Source: Candidatus Omnitrophota bacterium (GTDB lineage Bacteria; Omnitrophota; Gorgyraeia; Velamenicoccales; Velamenicoccaceae). Taken from it: DNA of 52,007 nt. Where the stretch lies: NCBI GenBank assembly GCA_016235185.1, contig JACRLT010000007.1, positions 1 to 52,007 of the forward strand, given 5' to 3'. Below, piece by piece: positions 8,979 through 16,293 of the stretch; position 1 is the stretch's first letter, and the number at the start of each line of letters is the position of its first letter. The notes under the pieces were generated by a model, which was given only the letters and a program-made list of their open reading frames with translations, was not told where the DNA came from and searched no databases. Position numbers and translations under genes: made by a program.

Positions 8979-9319
8979 TTCTCCCCCCTGTCTATCCATT
9001 TGCCCAAACGGCCACCTTCTGCGAGTTGCTCCATTAGCACTTCCCGCAGGATCTCGCAGGCCTTGAGCATTTTTTGGTTTGCGCACCTGTAGTAAATATT
9101 AAGCCCAACTCTCCTCGTGGTAACGATTCTACGCTGACGTAAGATACTTAGATGTTGAGAAAGGTTAGCTTTTGGCAATTTCAAACGTTTTCTTAATTCT
9201 TCCACGCTTTTTTCTCCTTCACCCAATAGATTTATGATTTTTAATCGAGTAGGACTCGCCATGCTTTTGCAAACCTCGGCATGCATCTGGAACATCCGCT
9301 CTTCCATATTCTTATCCAT
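8975..9319 (-). CDS. ArsR-family winged-helix transcriptional repressor
   Basis: A 114-residue ArsR/SmtB-type regulator. The stretch SMASPTRLKIINLL starts the domain. KANLSQHLSIL is the recognition helix, and the wing is RRIVTTRRVGLNIYYR. The metal box ELCVCDL of the arsenic sensors is absent; C18 and the C-terminal C78/C88 do not form a known site, so the inducer is unknown and may be a lipid or other small molecule. It heads the RND operon, which suggests autoregulation of the exporter through the promoter just upstream. It has AAAGGAG at good spacing. Confidence 0.88.
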   Translation of the reverse strand: MDKNMEERMFQMHAEVCKSMASPTRLKIINLLGEGEKSVEELRKRLKLPKANLSQHLSILRQRRIVTTRRVGLNIYYRCANQKMLKACEILREVLMEQLAEGGRLGKWIDRGEK

Positions 9320-9367
9320 TGTTATGCTCCTTTATAGATATTATCATAGTTTATATATTTCGAAACT

Positions 9368-9408
9368 ACTTTACTATGTTACCTATATATTGTCAAGTTC
9401 TTTTGACA
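9368..9408 (-). promoter_or_regulatory. Promoter and likely operator of the arsR-RND operon
   Basis: The -35 box TTGACA (9391-9396) and the -10 box TAAAGT (9368-9373) are separated by 17 bases. A TGTCAA...TTGACA inverted repeat (9391-9408) covers the -35 box. Arms CATAGT/ACTATG flank the start region. Either repeat could bind the ArsR protein. Confidence 0.75.
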
Positions 9409-9476
9409 GGTAGGGGGTGGTTTGGTTTGTTTATTCGGACGGGCAAGTTTTACCCTATACTTTAGATCCGCGAGTG

Positions 9477-10631
9477 CTAAAAAAGCCTTTTGATGAGCAT
9501 GGTTGCGTAGCTGCCGCGCGGCAGGGAAAATTTAAGGGTGAGTTTTTTAGAGCCAGGATAGGCCTCGTCATCTGCGTATTCGGTTGCGAGCCCCTCGGGA
9601 ATAGCGACCGCCCTTCTGTCAGTGCTTTTAAAATATGCCTGCCGGACCTTTGTGATGTTGAACATAGGTGTTGCCAATTGGTTCTCTTCAAAAACTTCCT
9701 TTGTTATCTTTTCTATTTCATCGCCGGACATTTTCATTTTAGAGGCCGCGGTTGGTATGAGAAGATTTGACCAGTAACTGCGCTTATCAGGCTCCAGGGT
9801 ATCAAAAAAGAGGTAATCTCCGGCCAGGCCTTTATGCATAAGAGGATCCTCTACTTTTTGTCTTATCAATCTTCTTAAGACTTCGTTCCACAAATAGCCC
9901 TGATAAGCCGAAAAATAAAGCGTCAACTCATGGTGCGGGATCGCTCTTAATATGGGAAGAAAGTCTTTGGGTTTACTTGCAAGGCGGCTGAAAGCCATCT
10001 GCGCGGCCGGAGTTTCGGCTTTTTTCAGACAGGCAACCCAGTCGCCCCAATTTTCGAAAAAGAATTTTTTGCAGCTTTTTTCTTCCTTGGAGTCAGAAGA
10101 TGATAAATGGGTTAGATATATCTTTAGCGCGCCGTTAAAATGCTTTTTTAGGACCTTTTCAGCCAAAAAACCTTGGATGTTGTCGAGTGTGCCGAACCTC
10201 TGGTCATCGAAGTAATTTGCAAACCCGTCTTCCTTTATTTTAGGGAGTTCTTGTTGCGCCGTAAGAAGTTCTTTTGTGTTAAGGTCCCTTAAGACGATGG
10301 AAAAGCGATTGGCCCCGATGAGGTCCGGCCCCATAGGCCTATCCAGGAAACCGGCGGGTTTCAGGGCCCAATATTTTTCTTTGATCTCATAAGGTTTTTT
10401 GTTATTTGGAATAGTTATGTACTGGCGGGTAAAGGCGTGCTTGTCTTTTCTTCCGCCGTAGCCGAAATTTGAAAATGGCAGGCGTAATTTTTTAGAGATC
10501 TCAAGCAGGAGTTCAACCGTGTTCTGGTTTTTTTTCTCTAAAAGGTAAAGGCCGTAAGCCCCTTTGGATGCGGCTCGGGCAGCTAATATTTCTTCTACAA
10601 AAAAATCTTCAGGGACTATTTTAATTTTCAA
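9477..10631 (-). CDS. truD: tRNA pseudouridine synthase TruD
   Basis: Isomerises U13 of certain tRNAs. The catalytic block GRKDKHAFTRQ (about 60-70, catalytic aspartate D63) is intact, as are NRFSIVLRDL and the TruD insertion domain in the C-terminal half. At 384 residues it is slightly longer than E. coli TruD. It starts with TTG overlapping the PflX stop (TTGA) behind AAGGAAC. The last gene of the PilZ-DUF4416-PflX run. Confidence 0.93.
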   Translation of the reverse strand: MKIKIVPEDFFVEEILAARAASKGAYGLYLLEKKNQNTVELLLEISKKLRLPFSNFGYGGRKDKHAFTRQYITIPNNKKPYEIKEKYWALKPAGFLDRPMGPDLIGANRFSIVLRDLNTKELLTAQQELPKIKEDGFANYFDDQRFGTLDNIQGFLAEKVLKKHFNGALKIYLTHLSSSDSKEEKSCKKFFFENWGDWVACLKKAETPAAQMAFSRLASKPKDFLPILRAIPHHELTLYFSAYQGYLWNEVLRRLIRQKVEDPLMHKGLAGDYLFFDTLEPDKRSYWSNLLIPTAASKMKMSGDEIEKITKEVFEENQLATPMFNITKVRQAYFKSTDRRAVAIPEGLATEYADDEAYPGSKKLTLKFSLPRGSYATMLIKRLF

Positions 10632-11587
10632 ATGTTCCTTTTAATGTTAGTTCCGGCAAAGCGCTCCAGGCCGTGCGATTCCTGGACCCATCCGTTTTCA
10701 AGCCCGTATTTTTTAAGCAGAGAAATAGCATCTTCGTATTCTTCGAGAGTGACGCGGCGGTCAAGCGGCGGATAATTTTTAGCTTCAAAACACGGGTGAT
10801 ATTGGCTCATGAGGCTGATAGATATTTGAGGTGAAAGCTCCTTGGCGATAAACGCGAATATTTCATTTGTGCCTGCTAAGTTTTGCGGCAATACGAGATG
10901 TCGGATGATCAGCCCGTGTTGGATGACGCCGTTTTTATCGAATTGGCCGCTGCCCACCTGGCGAAACATCTCTTTTACCGCATTTTGGTTGAATTTCGGA
11001 TAATCGGGAGCTGCGGAATATTTTGCAGCATATGCCTTGTCCGCGTAACGCATATCAGGCATGTATATATCAATAATACCGTCTAGCATCTTGATAACTT
11101 CAGGTAGTTCATAGCCGGAGGTGTTGTAAACTAAAGGGACGTTCAGCCCGTCTTTGACAGCTAAGATCAGCGCCTCTAATATCTGGGGTATTACGTGGGT
11201 CGGCGTGACAAAATTGATGTTGTGGCAGCCAAGTTTTTGCAGTTCCAGCATATAACCGGCCAACTCTCGTGCGCTGACCTCCCTGCCTTCTTCCAATTGG
11301 CTGAAGTCATAATTTTGGCAGTACACGCATTTTAAGTTACAGCGCGAAAAAAATATAGTGCCCGAGCCTTCTGTGCCGGAGATAGCCGGCTCTTCGCCGT
11401 GATGGGCAAAATAGCTGCAGACAATAGCGTTCCTGCCTGTTCGGCAGAAACCCTGCTCGTTTTTGAGGCGGTTTACGCCGCATTTTTTAGGGCATATGGA
11501 GCATGATCCAAGCAAGGCAAGCGCTGCTTCGACCCGTTGCGCCAGGGCCCCGGTGTTAAACGCATCTATGTAGCTGGGATTGGCCAT
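10628..11587 (-). CDS. PflX-type radical SAM protein (COG1313)
   Basis: A radical SAM protein with the 4Fe-4S motif CNLKCVYC (C83, C87, C90 from the ATG chosen here). An N-terminal Cys-rich block CSICPKKCGVNR and the family signature HHGEEPAISGTEGSGTIFFS precede it. Such proteins resemble activases of glycyl-radical enzymes, but no glycyl-radical enzyme is present, so the substrate is unknown. The ATG at 11587 has GAGAA before it and gives the family's normal N-terminus; a 14-residue longer reading overlaps DUF4416 further. It is distinct from AmrS, which would be the partner of the AmrB at 34 kb. Confidence 0.85.
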   Translation of the reverse strand: MANPSYIDAFNTGALAQRVEAALALLGSCSICPKKCGVNRLKNEQGFCRTGRNAIVCSYFAHHGEEPAISGTEGSGTIFFSRCNLKCVYCQNYDFSQLEEGREVSARELAGYMLELQKLGCHNINFVTPTHVIPQILEALILAVKDGLNVPLVYNTSGYELPEVIKMLDGIIDIYMPDMRYADKAYAAKYSAAPDYPKFNQNAVKEMFRQVGSGQFDKNGVIQHGLIIRHLVLPQNLAGTNEIFAFIAKELSPQISISLMSQYHPCFEAKNYPPLDRRVTLEEYEDAISLLKKYGLENGWVQESHGLERFAGTNIKRNI

Positions 11588-12116
11588 ATTTTTTCTCGAC
11601 CTGGTCGTAGTATTTATTTCTGATCTCATTAAAAAGCGCGATATGGCTGTCTGACCTGTAATCCGGATAGGTCCAGCGTCCTGCGGTGAATGTGTTGTCT
11701 TTGAAGTATAGAGTTACTTCCTGGAAGATCCCTTTTCCTGTGTAAATACGGTGGACGAAACTTTTTGTAGTTGCCAAAACAAGCTTGGAAAGGGATATAT
11801 AACCCGGGTCGATATTTAAGTCCCTTTTGCCGGGATCGCGTGACAATTTTTTTTCCAATAGATTGGTGAAAATCTTAATTTCCGGCAGCCGTTGGGCCGG
11901 CACGAGCTTTTCAAAAGATAAAAATCTTCTCTTAAGGTTTTTGCCCATCTCCTTAGAGTAATAGTCGGTAAGGTCAAATCGGAATACCGGGCTTTTATAG
12001 TCAGCCGGCCCGAATTTCTTTGTTAACAGCTTCTCTGCTTTTTGGAACAATGCCTCATCATTGGCTATAAAGCCGCAAATAAGTTTGACTGGCAGAGGAC
12101 TGGTAATGTTGCCCAT
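11556..12116 (-). CDS. DUF4416 family protein
   Basis: A 186-residue soluble protein matching DUF4416 by the order PVKLICGFI, KKFGPADYKSPVFRFDLTDYYSKEMG, RDLNIDPGYISLSKLVLATTK, and a final GRWTYPDYR. The family is uncharacterised and often sits beside radical SAM or tRNA-modification genes, as here. It overlaps the start of the PflX gene by 32 nt. The ATG lacks a clear Shine-Dalgarno. Confidence 0.85.
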   Translation of the reverse strand: MGNITSPLPVKLICGFIANDEALFQKAEKLLTKKFGPADYKSPVFRFDLTDYYSKEMGKNLKRRFLSFEKLVPAQRLPEIKIFTNLLEKKLSRDPGKRDLNIDPGYISLSKLVLATTKSFVHRIYTGKGIFQEVTLYFKDNTFTAGRWTYPDYRSDSHIALFNEIRNKYYDQVEKKYGQSQLHRCV

Positions 12117-12147
12117 GGCGGGAGACAGGCCGTTTTAAGAGGAGCCT

Positions 12148-12543
12148 TTAAAGAGATTGTGCGAGGTGATTTTTGACATAGGCGTCGATGAGTTTCATGT
12201 CGCCTTTTGAGATCGAATTGAAATATATGGCGATGTTGTACTTGTCGTGTTCCAATGGGTCAGGTGAGCGTTCGATGCGCACGATAGTACCTTCGCAGAT
12301 GATATGTTTGGCTGTTTTTGCACCTTTGGATCGGGGTATGAGCAGGGTGATCTTTAGCTTCGTCAAGATGGGCAGATAGGAGTCGATCAGGCAGTAGGCG
12401 CCGATGCAGCTTATATTCTTTGTCTCCGTGACAAAGTCTATATCCTTTTCCTTGAGCTTGATGGCGACGTTTTTACAAACGCGCTGGTAGCGTCGGCGTT
12501 CCTGGGTGTGCTCTCTTTTATTCGGCTGCTTTTTTATTTGCAT
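12148..12543 (-). CDS. PilZ-domain protein
   Basis: A 131-residue protein whose N-terminus holds the PilZ arginine motif ERRRYQRV, followed by NISCIGAYC, the degenerate form of the (D/N)xSxxG c-di-GMP-binding motif. PilZ domains bind cyclic-di-GMP and act on envelope or motility partners. The start overlaps the 46-residue zinc-ribbon gene; an in-frame TTG lies two codons upstream and no Shine-Dalgarno is clear, so translation is probably coupled. Confidence 0.8.
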   Translation of the reverse strand: MQIKKQPNKREHTQERRRYQRVCKNVAIKLKEKDIDFVTETKNISCIGAYCLIDSYLPILTKLKITLLIPRSKGAKTAKHIICEGTIVRIERSPDPLEHDKYNIAIYFNSISKGDMKLIDAYVKNHLAQSL

Positions 12544-12658
12544 TGGCAAAGCATTTTTTATTGCAATAGAATTTGCCGTTCCTATAATAGCGCTTAATAC
12601 GTTTTAAAGGCTTGTTGCATTTGGCGCAGTTCACCTTCTTCGATTCTTTATCTGCCAT
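12518..12658 (-). CDS. 46-residue zinc-ribbon protein, unknown
   Basis: A small basic protein with cysteines in a CAKC...CNKKC arrangement (C11, C14, C32, C36). It reads like a single zinc ribbon with a Lys-rich surface. It is preceded by GGAGGGTAAATTAATG, the same 16-base ribosome-binding-site/start box that precedes aroQ and, with one change, accB. It lies between two PilZ genes and overlaps the second by 26 nt. No named family is recognised. Confidence 0.7.
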   Translation of the reverse strand: MADKESKKVNCAKCNKPLKRIKRYYRNGKFYCNKKCFANANKKAAE

Positions 12659-12676
12659 TAATTTACCCTCCGGATC

Positions 12677-13027
12677 TTATTTTCCCAGTGCGATGTTGAT
12701 CAGAATATACTCTTCCAGCCACTTTTTGAAAATCGGGTTTATCTCTGTAAATTCCATGCCTGCCTGGTACTGGTTCGAATGCAGGGTGGTTTGCGACCAG
12801 ACGACACGTGCCAAAACTTCTATGATCTTGTTTACTTCCGGGAAACGCAGCTTTATTACAAAGTTGCTGTTTGGAGGGAAAAACGAATCTATGTTCATTC
12901 TCAAGCCTGTCACGCTGATGTCTTTGGTGACTGTCTCACCATAGCGCTTTGATGTGCCCACATGTTGAAATGTGACAGGAAGGCTTGTTTTTAAGCGTTT
13001 AGACCTTCGTTTTTCGGGTATTTCCAT
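12677..13027 (-). CDS. PilZ-domain protein
   Basis: A single-domain PilZ protein of 116 residues. The arginine motif is RRSKRLKTSLPV and the second motif is DISVTGLRMNID. The DxSxxG residues are intact, so c-di-GMP binding is expected. It lies directly behind a consensus promoter and starts at an ATG with GGAAAGAAACC before it. It heads the run zinc ribbon, PilZ, DUF4416, PflX, truD. Confidence 0.85.
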   Translation of the reverse strand: MEIPEKRRSKRLKTSLPVTFQHVGTSKRYGETVTKDISVTGLRMNIDSFFPPNSNFVIKLRFPEVNKIIEVLARVVWSQTTLHSNQYQAGMEFTEINPIFKKWLEEYILINIALGK

Positions 13028-13051
13028 GGTTTCTTTCCGGAATTGGTCAAT

Positions 13052-13080
13052 AGATTATCACATAACCCATTCTGTGTCAA
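13052..13080 (-). promoter_or_regulatory. Sigma70-type promoter of the PilZ run
   Basis: -35 box TTGACA (13075-13080), 17-base spacer, -10 box TAATCT (13052-13057). It reads away from the plus-strand promoter at 13092, with the two -35 boxes only 11 bases apart. Confidence 0.75.
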
Positions 13081-13091
13081 ACTTATTATGC

Positions 13092-13119
13092 TTTACAAAA
13101 CATGATAGGATGATATAAT
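13092..13119 (+). promoter_or_regulatory. Sigma70-type promoter of the GspB-like gene
   Basis: -35 box TTTACA (13092-13097), 16-base spacer, perfect TATAAT (13114-13119). The start codon is only about 20 bases after the expected transcript start, and no Shine-Dalgarno is seen. Confidence 0.75.
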
Positions 13120-13144
13120 TTATCCATACCTAAGATAAATATAC

Positions 13145-13630
13145 ATGGAAAATCAAAAGAGCGATATCCAACCTTCGTCTGCGCCGCAAGAGCTTCTTAA
13201 GCCTCCTTTGCAGCCGCTCGACCTAAAAAAGACAGGGCTTCCCTTATATCTTATTATAGGCCTTGTTATTGCCGGTTTTGCCGGCACGACTGTTCTTTTT
13301 GCTGTTTTTTCAAAACCAAATGCTCAAAAACAGGCGCTAAAGAGAGAAGCTGCGACGGTTCTGGTAAGCCCTGCTCAAACTACGATCGTTGAAGTTGCTC
13401 CTACGCTTGGTTTCGAGACAGCGGCGGAAAGCGTGCCTAAAGAGGAAAAACCAATCCCTCTCCTTACCTTATCTGGCATTCTTTACGGTGAAAACGGCAG
13501 TTTGGCTTTGATAAATGGCAGGGTCGTCCGGGAAGGCGCTATGATCGAAGGCGCCAGGCTTGAAAAGGTTTCTGCTGACAGGGCTGAACTTAGCTTTGAA
13601 GGCCAAAAGATCATCCTTCGCGCAAAGTAA
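13145..13630 (+). CDS. GspB/GspC-like membrane-anchored periplasmic protein
   Basis: 161 residues: a Pro-rich cytoplasmic tail, one membrane span (about 33-55), an Ala/Pro/Glu-rich linker, and a C-terminal domain (about 104-161). That domain ends LINGRVVREGAMIEGARL...LSFEGQKIIL, the pattern of type II secretion GspB or the GspC homology region. It is probably an inner-membrane component of a secretion or pilus system. It is the only plus-strand gene in the window and overlaps aroB tail to tail by 20 bases. No other secretion gene is nearby. Confidence 0.7.
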   Translation: MENQKSDIQPSSAPQELLKPPLQPLDLKKTGLPLYLIIGLVIAGFAGTTVLFAVFSKPNAQKQALKREAATVLVSPAQTTIVEVAPTLGFETAAESVPKEEKPIPLLTLSGILYGENGSLALINGRVVREGAMIEGARLEKVSADRAELSFEGQKIILRAK

Positions 13631-14729
13631 GCGGTTTACCTACCCAAATCAATTCAGCTATTATCTCTCTAAGCAGTTTTTCGGGGATATTTTCTACGAT
13701 CTTTGTCTTTCCGATCTTTTCGATCAAAACAAAGCGGTTTTTCCCTTGTAAGAATTTTTTGTCATGTTTTAGCGCGGCCAGGACCATGCCTGGTTTTATA
13801 TTCTTTACTCTTGTTGGTAACCCTATTGCGCAAAGGAGTTGCGTGATCTCACGCGCGGTTTTTTCGTTTAAAAGCCCGAGCTTAAGAGAGAGTTTACACG
13901 CAGCCACCATGCCTATGGCCACCGCTTGGCCATGAGAGATCTTATATCGCGAAGCGGCTTCGATCGCATGGCCAAAAGTATGGCCGAAATTCAGGATGAT
14001 GCGTACCCCTTTTTTGTCAAACTCATCAAGCGCTACTATCCTGGCTTTTAGTCCGGCGCACTTGAGTATTACCTTGTTGAGCCTCGATGTATCCAGGGCC
14101 TTTATTTCTTTAATATTTTTTTTGAAAAAATCAAAGAACGCCGCGTCTTTAATGACGGCATATTTGACAGCTTCGGACAGGCCGGCCTTGATCTGGTCTT
14201 GCGGCAGTGTCTTTAAGAGGTTTGTATCAGCCAGCACAAAACGAGGCTGGTAAAATACTCCTACCAGGTTTTTGCCGAATGCGGTATCAACAGCGGTCTT
14301 GCCGCCTATGGATGAATCTATTTGAGCCAATAGCGTGCTTGGTATTTGGATATACGGCACTCCTCTTTTATAAATAGCGGCTATAAAGCCGGCCAGGTCT
14401 CCTACCACCCCTCCTCCGAATGCAACCAGGAAAAGTTTTTTCTTTATATCGAATTTTGTGATCTTTTCGATCAAACCAAGTGCTACTTTGGCGCTTTTGC
14501 TTTTTTCGGAATCAGGGATAACAAGTGGCAGGACGCTATCGCAGCTTTTATGAAGGCAACCCATGAGTTTTTTCCCATGCAACGAAACGAGATTCCTTGT
14601 AGTGATGAGGACGGCATCTGTGCCTATTTGTGTTTTTCTTATTAGGCGCGGCAGATCAGCCAGCGCATTTTCACCCACATAGATGGAGTAAGGCTGGCGC
14701 CGGAGAGCTACTTCTATTTTTTTTATCAT
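13611..14729 (-). CDS. aroB: 3-dehydroquinate synthase
   Basis: Converts DAHP to 3-dehydroquinate, step 2 of the shikimate pathway. The NAD/zinc-binding core is clear: FGGGVVGDLAGFIAAIY, IQIPSTLLAQIDSSIGGKTAVD, GLSEAVKYAV and the metal-ligand stretch LNFGHTFGHAIE. The length of 372 is normal. The ATG overlaps the site-2 protease stop (ATGA). aroQ and aroF are elsewhere in this window, so the pathway genes are scattered rather than in one operon. Confidence 0.95.
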   Translation of the reverse strand: MIKKIEVALRRQPYSIYVGENALADLPRLIRKTQIGTDAVLITTRNLVSLHGKKLMGCLHKSCDSVLPLVIPDSEKSKSAKVALGLIEKITKFDIKKKLFLVAFGGGVVGDLAGFIAAIYKRGVPYIQIPSTLLAQIDSSIGGKTAVDTAFGKNLVGVFYQPRFVLADTNLLKTLPQDQIKAGLSEAVKYAVIKDAAFFDFFKKNIKEIKALDTSRLNKVILKCAGLKARIVALDEFDKKGVRIILNFGHTFGHAIEAASRYKISHGQAVAIGMVAACKLSLKLGLLNEKTAREITQLLCAIGLPTRVKNIKPGMVLAALKHDKKFLQGKNRFVLIEKIGKTKIVENIPEKLLREIIAELIWVGKPLTLREG

Positions 14730-15331
14730 AGCGTTAAGATAAAGTTGATGACTATGGCTGCCATCGGCCAGACGAATTTGTCGAACAATCCCATATATAA
14801 TAGCGCAAATAAAACAATAAATCCATACGGCTCCAATAGAGCCAGCCGTATGCTCAATGACGGCGGCAGGAGTCCCAAAAGGACTCTTGAGCCGTCAAGA
14901 GGCGGTATGGGTATTAGATTGAAGACAGCCAAAACTACGTTTACGACGATCAAATAATGTGCCAGGCCTGAAGCGATCTTGAAGTCTTTAAGCCCAAGTT
15001 TTAGTAAGACAGATGCGGCTACGGCAAATAATAAGTTGGCTAAAGGGCCGGCAATGCCTACCCAGACCATGTCCCTTTTAGGGTTCTTGAGGTGTGAAAA
15101 ATTAATGGGGACGGGCTTTGCCCAGCCGAAAAGGACCGGCGAATTCATTGCTATGAGCATGATGGGCAAGAAGATGGTTCCGAATGGGTCGATATGGACC
15201 AGCGGGTTAAGTGTCAGCCGGCCCCTATCTTTAGCTGTTGTGTCACCCAAGCGATACGCAATTAAGGCGTGCGCAAATTCATGGATAACGACCGCAGAAA
15301 AAAATACAGCCAGTGATAAAACAATGCCCAT
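14726..15331 (-). CDS. Site-2 protease-type M50 metallopeptidase, short rhomboid-like class without PDZ
   Basis: A multi-span membrane zinc protease. HEFAH (17-21) gives two zinc ligands and the catalytic Glu. The third ligand is in NLIPIPPLDGSR, the family's NxxPxPxLDG motif. At 201 residues with no PDZ or CBS domain it belongs to the small M50 group often encoded in conserved operons. The substrate is unknown. The start has GGGAAAAAAC before it. Confidence 0.9.
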   Translation of the reverse strand: MGIVLSLAVFFSAVVIHEFAHALIAYRLGDTTAKDRGRLTLNPLVHIDPFGTIFLPIMLIAMNSPVLFGWAKPVPINFSHLKNPKRDMVWVGIAGPLANLLFAVAASVLLKLGLKDFKIASGLAHYLIVVNVVLAVFNLIPIPPLDGSRVLLGLLPPSLSIRLALLEPYGFIVLFALLYMGLFDKFVWPMAAIVINFILTL

Positions 15332-15359
15332 GTTTTTTCCCAGGTATTATCCGCGAAGC

Positions 15360-15629
15360 TTATTTCTTGGGAGCGGCTTTAGCTTTTTGGTCGGCTGCCG
15401 GAGCAGGAGCGGCTGTTGCGGCTGCGGCGCCTTCTTCTGCGGGCTTATCGGCAGCTTTTTCCTTCTTGATCTTGATGCGCAGAGCTTTGATCTTTGGCAA
15501 ACCAAAAACTTTAGTCTCTTCTTTCCAGAGGCCTTTTGCCACCATGTGCTTGATGCGCTCTGTTCTTTTCAAGACAGACTTTTGCTGCTTGCCTTTGACC
15601 GCCGCCCCTAGTGATGGATGGATAGACAT
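15360..15629 (-). CDS. Small basic protein of the PVC-type TIGR04137 family
   Basis: An 89-residue basic protein. The opening MSIHPSLGAAVKGKQQKSVL, the RTERI, WKEETKVFGLPKIK and downstream basic stretch match the small basic protein known from Verrucomicrobia, Chlamydiae and relatives. The Ala/Pro-rich tail (about 60-89) is an extension beyond the usual 60-70 residues. Function unknown; in other PVC bacteria it is linked with ribosomal loci. It starts behind AGGAAGATC. Confidence 0.8.
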   Translation of the reverse strand: MSIHPSLGAAVKGKQQKSVLKRTERIKHMVAKGLWKEETKVFGLPKIKALRIKIKKEKAADKPAEEGAAAATAAPAPAADQKAKAAPKK

Positions 15630-15630
15630 A

Positions 15631-16275
15631 TTAGATCTTCCTTAAGAAACAGTCTGAATAAGACTTTTTTAGTTCTTTCAGACTTTGGCGCCCTTCTTCC
15701 ATTTTCGCGAAATTTCCAGCCAGGACCACTATGTATTTTCCCGACGATCGAGTAAATGAAGAAATGCCTTTTTTGGTTAATGTTTCGGCTAGGATCTTGG
15801 CCGCGGACTCTGATTTAACGGAGGCTACCTGAATGGTATAGCCGCCTGCCGGTGCCGGCGTAGCCGTAGCTGCGGCAACCGTAGTTCCAATAGTATTTTC
15901 GCCTGTTTGTGCGCTTATCCCGTTAACAGGGATCACAACTTTTCCTTGGGCAACAGGAGCCGATTTTGTTTCAGCAATAGCCATGCCTGCAGCCTGCGGC
16001 GCCATGTTTTCAACAAAGTTTTTTTCCACCGCAACTGGCAGGCTGTTTTTCGCGACCAGTTTTCCTTTTTCGACCCCGAGAGAAAAACTGGCTACAAGAA
16101 GCATTATTGCGCATATAAAAATTATGATAACGCTTTGATGCGAAAAAACTACGTTTACCTGTGTGCCTTCTGTATGCGTATCGCCTTGTATCCCCGACAG
16201 ATACGAGTAGTTCGTTTTGTTTTCTTTGGGGAATACCTCAAACTCTATCTGTTGGTTTTTTGAAGAGCTATTCAT
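15631..16275 (-). CDS. SPOR-domain membrane protein
   Basis: A 214-residue protein with a short cytoplasmic part, one membrane span (about 48-67), an Ala/Thr/Pro-rich periplasmic linker and a C-terminal SPOR domain (about 143-214, starting GGYTIQVASVKSESAAKILAE). SPOR domains bind denuded peptidoglycan at the septum, so a role in division or wall remodelling is likely. The start codon has only a weak ribosome-binding site. It is followed two bases later by the small basic protein. Confidence 0.85.
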   Translation of the reverse strand: MNSSSKNQQIEFEVFPKENKTNYSYLSGIQGDTHTEGTQVNVVFSHQSVIIIFICAIMLLVASFSLGVEKGKLVAKNSLPVAVEKNFVENMAPQAAGMAIAETKSAPVAQGKVVIPVNGISAQTGENTIGTTVAAATATPAPAGGYTIQVASVKSESAAKILAETLTKKGISSFTRSSGKYIVVLAGNFAKMEEGRQSLKELKKSYSDCFLRKI

Positions 16276-16293
16276 GATTCATTATTATAGTTT

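Noticed and set aside
10628-11587. Assignment as AmrS of the AmmeMemoRadiSam system
   Set aside because: The N-terminal Cys-rich block and HxGEEPxISGxxGSGTIFFS belong to COG1313 (PflX), and amrB is 23 kb away in another run.
11587-11629. Longer N-terminus of the PflX-type radical SAM protein
   Set aside because: The extra 14 residues lie within DUF4416 and do not resemble the family; the ATG at 11587 has a better context.
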